This document shows positions 45,055-55,091 of a DNA stretch of 64,000 bases, one piece after another. Where the stretch lies: NCBI GenBank assembly GCA_001247695.2, contig LGRX02027793.1, positions 37,938-101,937 of the forward strand. Reading direction: 5' to 3'. The stretch comes from Cymbomonas tetramitiformis. Its lineage: Eukaryota; Chlorophyta; Pyramimonadophyceae; Pyramimonadales; Pyramimonadaceae. The position numbers and the translations under genes are program-made. The notes under the pieces are model-generated. The model saw only the letters and a program-made list of their open reading frames with translations, was not told where the DNA came from and made no database searches. Each line of letters begins with the position of its first letter. Position 1 is the first letter of the stretch.

Positions 45055-45258
45055 GGGGTAGGGAACTTGCAGGTGTTCGCAAGACCCTGCAAGTTGGGCT
45101 GACTCTTCTGCAACCTAGTTGCCTACCATCTCCCTAGAAGTACTTGTCAGTTTGTTGTGTGAATGTTGTTGATGAATGTTGATTGTGAATGTTAAAAATG
45201 GTGCTTTTAAGCACCACCTCCGACTCTGGAAATCTATCGTCCTGGGAAGTACTTCTAG
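45055..45258 (+). repeat. DIRS-A repeat B2
   Basis: Second copy of B, 25 bp after A2. It ends the element at about cctgggaagtacttc. Confidence 0.9.
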
Positions 45259-45386
45259 AACTGTATGGATACAAGGTGAACACTTTACGTAATGGTATCG
45301 GGGAACACAGGCCACACACAGGCCAAAATGGTTTCTGGGAACACATGGCGCTCCAGCAGGCGCGAGCTTCACAAAGCACCACCCAC

Positions 45387-47333
45387 CGCATCTGCAATGT
45401 TCCCGGTCATGTTGCATTCGCTGATGGACACATCGCCACTGGAGTATACGTAGGCCACACCTCCATGCTATAACACCATACTCCCATCCCCGTGCCCCAA
45501 CACGTGATCAGTGCGCCTCTCTACATTGGCGCCCACATGCCTGCCCACTAATACCCTCCCTCGCATCTGCTCACTAGCACAATGGCTGCACGTGATGGGC
45601 ACTCAACGTGGCGCTCAAGCATGCGCAAGCTTCATAACGCACCACCCACCTCAGCCGCAGTGTTTCCGGTCATGTTGCATTCGCTAATGGACACATTGCC
45701 ACTGTTGTATATGTAGGCCACACCTCCGCGCTGAGACACCACACCCGCATAATCCAGCAGGTGATCAGTGCACTTCTTTGCATTGGCGCCCACATACATG
45801 TCTGCTGACCAATACCCTCCGTCATATCAGCTCACTAATATCATGGCTGCACGTGATGGACACTCAGCGTGGCGCTCCAGCAGGCTTCGGAAAGCACCAC
45901 CCACCAATACAGGAGCAGTGTTCCCGTTCATGTTGCATTCGCTGATGGACACATCACCACTGGAGCATATGTAGGCCACACCTCCGTGCTATATCACCCA
46001 ATCCCCATCCCCGTTACCCAGCAGGCGATCAGTGCACCTCTCTGCCTTGGCGCCCACATACATGCCCAGCACCGACCGATTCCCTCCTCCGCATCTGGTC
46101 ATTAGCAACATGGCTACACGCGATGGCCAATCAACATGGTGCTTCACCACGCGCGAGCTTCACAAAGCACCACCCACCCAAAAAGCAGCAGTGTTCTCGG
46201 TCATGTTGCATTCGCTGATGGACACATCGCCACTGTAGTATATGTAGGCCACACCTCCATGCTAAAACACCATACCCCAATCCCCGTGCCCCAGCACGTG
46301 ATCAGTGCACCTGTCTGTATTGGCGCCCACATATACACGCCCACCCACCGATACCCTCCTCCGCATCGGCTCATTAGCACGATGGCTGCACGTGATGAGG
46401 CACCAACCGTGGCGCTCCATCAAGCGCGAGCTTCACAAAGCACCACCCACCGCATCTGCACTGTTCCCGGTCATGATGCAGTCGCTGATGGACACATCGC
46501 CACTGGAGTATATGTAGGCAACACCTCCGTCCTGTGACACCATACCCCCATCCCCATGCCCCAGCACGTGATCAGTGCGCCTCTCTACATTGGCGCCCAC
46601 ATGCAAGTCCGCCCACTAATACTCTCCCTCGCATCTGCACACTAGCACGATGGCTGCACGTGAAAGGCACTCAGTGTGGCGCTCCAGCAAGCGCGAGCTT
46701 CACAACGCACCACCTACCACAGCTGCAGTGTTCCCGGTCATGTTGCATTCGCTGATGGACACATTGACACTGGAGTATATGTAGGCCACACCTCCATGCT
46801 ATGACACCATATCCCCATCCCCGTGCCCCAGCAATTGATCAGTGCACCTCTCTGCCTTGGCGCCCACATACATACCCGCCCACTAATACTCTCCCTGGCA
46901 TCTGTTCATTAGCACGATGGCTGCACGCGATGAGGAACCCAGCGTGGCGCTCCAGCAAGCGCGAGCTTCACAAAGCACCACCCACCTCAGCTGCAGTGTT
47001 CCCGGTCATGTTGCTCTCGCTGATGGACACATCGCCACTGGAGTATATGTAGGCCACACCTCCGTCCTATGACACCATACAACCAACCCCATGCCCCAGC
47101 ACGTGATCAGTACGCCTCTCTGCATTGGCGCCCTTACACATGCCCGCCCACTAATACTCTCCTTCGCATCTGCGCACTAGCACGATGGCTGCACGTGAAG
47201 GCCACTCAACATGGCGCTCCAGCAGGCGCGAGCCTCACAAAGCACCACCCACCTCAGCAGCAGTGTTCCCGGTCATGATGCATTCGCTGATGGACAGATA
47301 GGCACTAGAGTCTATGTAGGCCACACCTCCGTG
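45387..47333 (-). CDS. Exon array E: eight Pmp-like mini-exons
   Basis: Exons lie at 45387-45467 (81 nt), 45650-45730 (81), 45905-45988 (84), 46178-46261 (84), 46451-46531 (81), 46718-46798 (81), 46986-47066 (81) and 47253-47333 (81), all phase 0. Donors are gtgggt except gtaggt at 46718. Acceptors are CAG or TAG. Introns run 174-189 nt. Loop residues 7-11 include YSSGD, YNSGN, CSSGD, YYSGD, YSSVN and DSSAY. A ninth unit begins after 47518, but only about six bases beside its donor remain before the 53-bp minisatellite takes over. Confidence 0.82.
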
Positions 47334-47523
47334 CTACAAGACCATACCCCCATCCCCGTGCCCCAGCACGTGATCAGTGCACCTCTCTGCCTTGGCACCC
47401 AAATGCATGCCCACCAACCGATTCCCTCCTCCGCATCCGCTCAGTAGCATCACGGCTGCACGCGACAGGCACTCAACTTGGTGCGCCAGCGAGCTCGAGT
47501 TTCACAAAGCACCACCCACCACA

Positions 47524-49372
47524 TCAAGGCAAGAAAAACAAGCTCGCCAATCACGATTCAAGCAGTGCGTCTGGCTCGAAGGCAAGAGCAACAAGCTCGC
47601 CAATCACGAATCAAGCAGTGCGTATCACTCAGGACAAAAACAACAAGCTCGCCAATCACGAATCAAGTGGTGCGCATGGTTCGAAGACAAGAATATCAAG
47701 CTCGCCAATCACGAATCAAGCAGTGCGTATGACTCGGGAAGCAACACAAGCTCGACAATCACGAATCAAGCAGTGCTCAGCGCTCAAGACAAGCACGACA
47801 AGCTCGCCAATCACGAATCAAGCAGTGCTCAGCGCTCAAGACAAGCACGACAAGCTCGCCAATCACGATTCAAGCAGTGCGTATAGATCAAGGCAAGAAC
47901 AACAAGCTCGCAATCACGATTCAAGCAGTGCGCAGCGCTTAAGACAAAAACAAGAAGCTCGCCAATCATGAATCAAGCAGTGCGTATGGCTCGAAGGCAA
48001 GAACAACAAGCTCGCCAATCACGAATCGAGCAGTGCGTATGGCTCGAAGGCAAGCACAACAAGCTCGCCATTCACGAATCAAGCAGTGCTCAGCGCTCAA
48101 GACAAGCAGGAAAAGCTCGCCAATCACGAATCAAGCAGTGCGTATAGATCAAAGCAAGAACAACAAGCTCGCCAATCACGAATCAAGCAGTGCGCAGCGC
48201 TCAAGACAAGAACAACAAGCTCGCCAATCACGAATCAAGCAGTGTGTATGGCTCGAAGGCAAGCACGACAAGCTTGCCAATCACGAATCAAGCAGTGCAT
48301 ATGGCTTAGGACAAGAATATCAAGCGCGCAAAACACGAATCACGCAGTGCGCAGCGCTCAAGACAAGCACAACAAGCACGCAAATCACGAATCAAGCAGT
48401 GCGTATAGATCAAGGCAAGAAAAACAAGCTCGCCAATCACGAATCAAGAAGTGCGCAGCGCTCAAAACAAGCACAACAAGCTCGCAAATCACGAATCAAG
48501 CAGTGCGTATGGCTCAAGACAAGAACAACAAGCTCGCCAATCACGAATCAAGCAGTGCGCAGCGCTCAGGGCATGAACAACAAGCTCGCCAATCACGAAT
48601 CAAGCAGTGCATATGGCTTAGGACAAGAATATCAAGCGCGCCAATCACGAATCAAGCAGTGCGTATCACTCGACGCAAGATCAACAAGCTCACCAATCAC
48701 GAATTGAGCAGTGCGTAGAGATCAAGGCAAGAACAACAAGCGCGCCAATCACGATGCAAGCGGTGCGTATGGCTTAGGACAAGAATATCAAGCACGCCAA
48801 TCACGGATCAAGCAGTGCGTATGGCTCGAAGGCAAGATTAATAAGCTCACCAATCACGAATCGAGCAGTGCGTATGGCTCGAAGACAAGAACAACAAGCT
48901 CGCCAATCACGAATCAAGCAGTGCGTATGGCTCGAAGGCAAGAACAATAAGCTCGCCAATCATGAATCAAGCAGTGCGTATAGATCAAGGCAAGAACAAC
49001 AATCTCGTCAATCACGAATCAAGCAGTGCATAATTATAGATCAAGGCAAGAACAGCAAGCACGCCATTCACAAATGAAACAATTGGTATGGCTCGAAGGC
49101 AAGAACAACAAGCTCGCCAATCACGATTCAAGCAGTGCGTATGGCTCGAAGGCAAGCACGACAAGCTCGCCAATCACGAATCAAGCAGTGCGTATAGATC
49201 AAGCAAGAACAACAAGCTCGCCAATCACGAATCGAGCAGTGCGTATGCCTTAGGACGAGAACAATAAGCTCGCCAATCACGAATCAAGCAGTGCATATAG
49301 ATCAAGGCAAGAACAACAAGCTCGCCAATCACGAATCAAGCAGTGCGTATGGCTCGAAGGCAAGCACAAGAA
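47524..49372. repeat. 53-bp minisatellite
   Basis: About 35 units contain caagctcgccaatcacgaat followed by caagcagtgcg and one of four variable tails (tatggctcgaaggc, cagcgctcaagac, tatagatcaaggc, tatggcttaggac). Because 53 is not a multiple of three, each frame cycles through all three readings of the unit. ORFs of up to 224 codons are therefore repeat artefacts. The array starts inside a truncated exon unit. Confidence 0.95.
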
Positions 49373-49551
49373 GTTTGCCGATCATATATGGTTATCATTT
49401 ATATTATTAGGAGTTATAGCTTGGCATATCAAATTGCATATAGTAAACGATCAATGAAAGAAATCTCTTTGGTTACACGTCAAGACCGGCCATGCAGCAT
49501 CTTGTAAATCCACGGCCAAATTCTCATAATAGGGGGCATATGGCGCACTAC

Positions 49552-49632
49552 CATCGCAGCGTTGTTATGCGTCATACTGCTGTTGGTTATTGTCACGCTG
49601 CCACCGTTGGCGTGCAGCACCCCACCGCTATC
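49552..49632 (-). CDS. Pmp-like beta-helix exon, 81 nt, phase 0
   Basis: The acceptor is gcgcag and the donor is gtagtg. The 27 codons start DSGGVLHANGGSVTI and end SSMTHNNAAM, with GG-V at the start and H-N-N-A at the end. It is most like the solitary exons at 4777 and 15260 (TITNSS core), not the array exons. This makes it a link between the left and right parts of the putative gene. Confidence 0.75.
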
Positions 49633-49639
49633 CTGCGCA

Positions 49640-50555
49640 CATCAGCAAGGTTTTCATGATTACACTTGTGGCGCCATCAGCCCGTCTGCCCCAACTTAAA
49701 ATGCAGATTGGTTGTCCCTAATATTCGCCAGTAGGATTGTGGATGATGAGCAAAGATTAAGGCGGCCTTACTACAAGCAACAACATGGATCAACAAATCG
49801 TAAAATTAGTAGGAGTATAACTTCGGTCATTCAAGGGAACGCATTTGTACAGCATCCCCCCGCCCCGCCTCCCCTAGGTGAGATGCCAGAGACACGGGGG
49901 GAGCGATTTAGGGCCTTCGACCATTAGTGTTTCACCAACTAGCCCTAATGCAGACCGGCTAGGCTTAAGAAGCCCATTCTCCGATCTGTAGCATAATCTC
50001 GACCTAATGGTCGAGATGCAGGTGCACAAGTTGGGTTACTTATCGATCCGTATATGATTCCGATCAATGAGTTCCCGGAATTACGATGAACGATTTCGCT
50101 GAATTGTTGGTGGATAAAGCACGTTGATACCTATTCCAACCAGTTTTGTCACTTCTAAGTCCTCCCGTGCAATTGCTCTTTTCCCACCGTCCCTTTTAGT
50201 AGATTGGTGCTTAATGGTTGGAGAATAGTGTGGGGGCATAGGTGGTGGTGAGGATAGGACTTCTACTGCAGCAAAGCTAAAGGTAGCCGGAGGAAGCAAT
50301 GCCTAGAGAGACTCGCTACAGCTGCTTAGCACTTGCTTCTGCTTACAGCTGCTTAGCACGTGCTTACACGCTTCCTATGGTAAACCGTTGATTGGTAATA
50401 AAGACCATACAGACAAACGCGGCTACATGACAAGTGAGAGAGATCGTGAATAACGGAACAATAAATCAAAATGGATTTTGATTAATTTGTTGGTAACCTG
50501 GACCGAGATGATAAGGTCGGTTTAAATTGGAACAAAGAGGAATTTTTGTTTAAAT
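49640..50555. other. No recognisable gene
   Basis: Intron-like sequence. A perfect duplication of acagctgcttagcac occurs at about 50318-50360. Nothing else is identified. Confidence 0.4.
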
Positions 50556-50559
50556 CAAC

Positions 50560-50830
50560 AGAATTTGAGTGGGTTTAGACTTTCAAAATGCGTGACTTTT
50601 GCTGCAGTAGAGCCTAAGACACATGTAGGTCGTGACACCAAACAGGATGTGCAAGTAGCCACGAACCGGCATGCCTATTCACCTCTTTCCTTTTGCTCTT
50701 GCAAACAGGAACTTCACGGGTACCTACGATACTCTGTGAGGCACACTGCAATCGGATTAGAAATTTCCTTTCACATGTTCCTTTGGTAATCAGTAGAGTA
50801 GGTTGTGATTTAATGGCTACTGCCCGGCGC
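50560..50830 (+). mobile_element. DIRS-B terminal fragment
   Basis: Contains the DIRS-B terminal segment (gactttcaaaatgcgtgact, cttttgctgcagtagagcc) in the orientation opposite to the element at 19.4-25.0 kb. No internal sequence is attached. Confidence 0.65.
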
Positions 50831-50868
50831 CACCGTACTATCACAATACTATCACATTACTGCTACCG

Positions 50869-52316
50869 CGCCCGCAGGATATGCAAATTCCGTACGGCAG
50901 CCATTTTACACACGAAATTACCTCCCCAGCACCCCGTGAATATGACCCGATGTGAAATTTCGCTTTGCATTGCCTAGGGATGACCTCTTAATACTTCTCA
51001 CCACGTCCGATAACTTCCCCGTATCATTCGCATGTCTCACGCGCCCGCAAGATATGCAATTTCCGTACGGCAGCCATTTTACACACGAAATTACCTCCCC
51101 AGCACCCCGTGAATATGACCCGATGTGAAAATTTCGCTTTGCATTGCCTAGGGATGACCTCTTAATACTTCTCACCACGTCCGATAACTTCCCCGTATCA
51201 TTCGCATGTCTCACGCGCCCGCAAGATATGCAATTTCCGTACGGCAGCCATTTTACACACGAAATTACCTCCCCAGCACCCCGTGAATATGACCCGATGT
51301 GAAATATCGCTTCGCATTGCCTAGGCATGACCTCTTAATACTTCTCACCACGTCCAATAACTTCCCCGTATCATTCGCATGTCTCACGCGCCCGCAAGAT
51401 ATGCAACTTCCGTACGGCAGCCATTTTACACACGAAATTACCTCCTTAGCACCCCATGAATATGATCCGATGTGAAATCCGCTTAGCATTGCCTAGGGAT
51501 GACCTCTTAATACTTCTCACCACGTCCAATAACTTCCCCGTATCATTCGCATGTCTCACGCGCCCGCAAGATATGCAACTTCCGTACGGCAGCCATTTTA
51601 CACACAAAATTACCTCCCCAGCACCCCGTGAATATGACCCGATGTGAAATCTCGCTTCGCATCGCCTAGGGATGACCTCTTAATACTTCTCACCACGTCC
51701 AATAACTTCCCCGTATCATTCGCATGTCTCACGCGCCCGCAAGATATGCAACTTCCGTACGGCAGCCATTTTACACACGAAATTACCTCCCCAGCACCCC
51801 GTGAATATGTCCCGATGTGAAATTTCGCTTCTCATTGCCTGCGGATGACCTCTTAATACTTCTCATAACGTGTAATAACTTCCCCGTATCATTTGCATAT
51901 CTCACGCGCCCGCAAGATATGCAATTTGTGCTTTGCAGCCATTTTACAGACGAAATTGGCTCCCCAGCACCCCGTGAATATGTCCCGATGTGAAATTTCG
52001 CTTCTCATTGCCTACGGATGACCTCTTAATACTTCTCACAACGTGTAATAACTTCCCCGTATCATTCGCATGTCTCACGCGCCCGCAAGATATGCAATTT
52101 CCGTACGGCAGCCATTTTACACACGAAATTACCTCCCCAGCACCCCGTGAATATGACCCGATGTGAAATCTCGCTTCGCATCGCCTAGGGATGACCTCTT
52201 AATACTTCTCACCACGTCCAATAACTTCCCCGTATCATTCGCATGTCTCACGCGCCCGCAAGATATGCAACTTCCGTACAGCAACCATTTTACACACGAA
52301 ATTACCTCCCCAACAC
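50869..52316. repeat. 173-bp satellite, nine units
   Basis: Units start with cgcccgcaagatatgcaa at about 50869, 51042, 51216, 51389, 51561, 51734, 51906, 52080 and 52253. The period is 172-174 bp, and identity between most units is high. Units 7 and 8 are the most diverged. The ninth is cut after about 64 bp by the start of the transposon palindrome. Confidence 0.93.
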
Positions 52317-53097
52317 CACTCACGAAATAATTCTCCTAGATTGTCCTATATAATCCTATATATTAGGATAATACAGGAACATATAGGAGCATATAGGCAA
52401 ATATAGGATGTATATCTAGGCGAATATAGGAGAATGCAGGAGTTTCAGTTCTAGTAAAATATAGGAAAATATAGGAAAATATAGGATGCCGTCTAGGAAA
52501 ATATAGGACCATATAGGATGATTTTGTGGCCTACATCGAGTCTCTCGGCTTGGCGATTGAGCTTCTCACCTCACTCCATCTTGGAGATAATCAACTATCG
52601 ATCAACCTACAGTGTAATACACAACTGTTCATGATGTTGTAGGAAAATAAAGGATCATACAGAAAAATAAAGTATAATACAGGAAAATAAAGGATGATAC
52701 AAGAAAATATAGGATAACACAGGTAACAAGACTTACGGTGGGATACATGACTATGCAGGATAATCCAGGATAGTGCAGGAAAATAAAGGATAATATAGGA
52801 TGCTTCAGTATCCTGCATCATACTGTAGTGTCCTGTATTATCCCGAAGGATACAGGATATTGCAGGAAGATACAAGATACAGTATCTTTATAAACTGTTA
52901 CATATATGACTGTGCGATGTCTAGCAGCTAATAGTTTTCATTTCTGATATGACGGCAGTGCAGGATTGCTCTAAGGTGTCCTTCGTCCGGCATAAACAGC
53001 ACTGCTATCTTCCCTAATATATGAGTGAGAGGTACACATTTGTACTCTAGTTCAGGCTCAACGTCCAAGGTGGCAACCTCAAAGCGATCAACACCGA

Positions 53098-55002
53098 TCA
53101 AGTTCTTAAGACTGCCACACGTTCAACGTGTCCTCGGATCGTAAACTGCAGCAGTTCGATGACTTCACCGTAGATCTTCTGACCTCGGAGAACAACGTTG
53201 CAATCCTTGGTAACTTCGTTGCACGCGGCTTGTGTACGAATGGTTGGCCCAGCGAGTATGGCCTTTTTGTACCTCCTGACGGCGATGTTCTGTAGAGGGA
53301 AGCCGAGGTTGCTGAGGAACGTTTTGATGCAAGAGAACGAGGAAGGAGACAGCATCGACGAGGAGGACATGAAGGGAAACTCCTCATCGTCCACCGCCCC
53401 AATGAGAAGAAAGTTCATTTCGGCGAAGTCGATGTCCGGCTTGTTCGAAGGATACCACTCTCCAGGAGGCTCGATACCGTTGTCTCGCAAGAGTTGCTCT
53501 TTCTCCCCAATAGCATCACCCACGAGGTTGTTCCTAGCCACTTGGCGCTCAGGCTCTGATGTGACCTTGTGCAAGATGGCTGAGCCGAGGCATCTGAGTT
53601 TGGTCTCAACCTTCAGCTCCTTCCTGACTGCTACAGGGCCCCCAGATATCTCGCTGTCAACAAGATGGCAAGCGGCCGAATGCAAGTTGCTCGTAAGTTG
53701 CGACAAAACACCGAACTTCTCGAAGAGAACAGCTACAGTCTCTAATGAGTTTTTAGCACGAATCTGACTTTCCTCGAAAGTTAAACCAGGATGACAATCG
53801 AACCATGAGTGTAAGGTAGCCTGACGAAGATGAAACAGGATTTCCAAAAGAAAAGGTTGAGGCACAAAGTCTTGCACGCCGATCAAAGGCATATATTCAC
53901 AGATGTAATGCGCAGAGTCGTCGTAGGTCCACTGACCACGCGCCGACGTTATGCGTTTCGGCGGGCGTGAAGTTTCCGAGGATATAACAAGGTTTTTTAT
54001 CATGTTCTCGATCTCTCGGTGAAAACGGGTGGCAATAAACAAAGGCGTACGGCTTGCCCACTCTCTGTCTGATGGACCCCCAGGAAATAAAAGATGCAGG
54101 AAGCCGTCGATCACTCCGTGGCAAAGTAGGTGAGCAACGGGGTAGTTTATGGAACGTACGATGTCAAACCACGGGGCCGCTGCAACCAGAGGATTCAAAG
54201 ATTTCACGTGGTTGTTGACGTGAGGGTTGTGGGTCTGGAACCGAAGGGTCTCGTTCGTGAATCGTTCAGCCTCGAACGCCAACACAGAGCGTTCCGACTT
54301 GTATTTCCAAAGCCCCGGCTGCTCCTTCACCTTTACACGGTCTCGTTCTTCTTGGGTGGTCTGGGCGCACGGCTCGCAATATCCAGGAAACCGCAGTCCC
54401 TTGCCAGCGTTGTTACCTACAAATTTGCAGTTGAAGCAAAAACGGTAGTCAGAGTGCGTCTTGAACCCCATCATTTTAGCCCTAGCAGGCTCATCTGCAT
54501 CCAAATAGGTCCAAAAAGCCTTGACAGGAGCCAGGTCAATCGCCGTTTTATGCCCAACCTCTGCCATCTGTTTAACCTCTCTCGCCAAGTGAATAAGGTG
54601 GCCATCCATGTTGGCAGGAATTTTCGGTCCAGCTATTATCTGTACGAGTCTAGAGTATTTCGTTTGACTCATCAGGTATTCAGGTATATCTGTGGGATGA
54701 TAGAGTATCAAACCGTGAGACCACGACTTTTTGTCAAAAGTTTCCTCAAAATCCATGCCAATGTTGTAAGTGCGACACTCACATGGATTGTACAGGTCTG
54801 AATTGAAAAGCCGCTTGACATATTCCGCGATAGACTTGATTACCTCGTTAAACTGAAGCGACCTTAGCGACCTAAGCGAACTGAGGCGAAATTTACCGAC
54901 GACCAAAGCCGAGTTACAGACGGGACGACGGACGACAGGTTCGTCCAACTTCTTGGGGCATGTATTTCGGCTTGGCGAGGGTGCAAGATGGCCTGGCAGC
55001 AA
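53098..55002 (-). pseudogene. Tnp2/Transposase_21-like transposase, left copy
   Basis: A 634-codon frame. Segments such as SHGLILYHPTDIPEYLMS, LVQIIAGPKIPANMDGHLIH, ARAKMMGFKTHSDYRFCFNC and PVAHLLCHGVIDGFLHLLFP resemble the order of blocks in Transposase_21 (tnp2) proteins: the GPK-P block, the C-x2-C segment and the bend before the C-terminal half. The N-terminal ~55 residues come from the central spacer. A 7-nt deletion relative to the right copy ends this frame at AVLRT, removing the final ~60 residues. The protein would act in the nucleus on the element ends. Confidence 0.65.
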
Positions 55003-55091
55003 TCAAGTCGTATGAAAAGAGTTATTTTTCTCTCGACCGTAAAAAGCAGCCTGCAAATGCATATGTCAAACCTTCTCTATGGCTTTCACCG

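Larger units (their letters stand above)
37703..45345 (+). mobile_element. DIRS-A retrotransposon, full length with split direct repeats
   Basis: The element body runs from about 37755 to 45258. Its ends show the split-direct-repeat order A1 (37755-38215) - ORFs - B1 (44377-44576) - A2 (44577-45030) - B2 (45055-45258). This is the arrangement described for PAT/TOC-type members of the DIRS superfamily. A1 and A2 differ at only a few positions, so insertion was fairly recent. Coding order is two unassigned ORFs, a Gag core, RT-RNase H-methyltransferase and a tyrosine recombinase. It sits inside an intron between arrays D and E. Confidence 0.88.

Noticed and set aside
18209..47333. A bacterial Pmp autotransporter gene acquired by transfer
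   Set aside because: Coils are separated by GT-AG introns and there is no long uninterrupted bacterial-style ORF or autotransporter beta-barrel. The similarity is limited to the repeat signature.
18466..47447. Many + strand ORFs of 60-150 codons across the exon arrays
   Set aside because: They are the antisense of the minus-strand exon/intron units. They run through predicted splice sites, shift frame between units and carry no motif.
47618..48718. Long repetitive ORFs (up to 224 codons) in the 53-bp repeat as a repeat protein gene
   Set aside because: They arise because the unit lacks stops in all frames and 53 is not a multiple of three. Two overlapping frames are equally open, and no start context or flanking exon supports coding.
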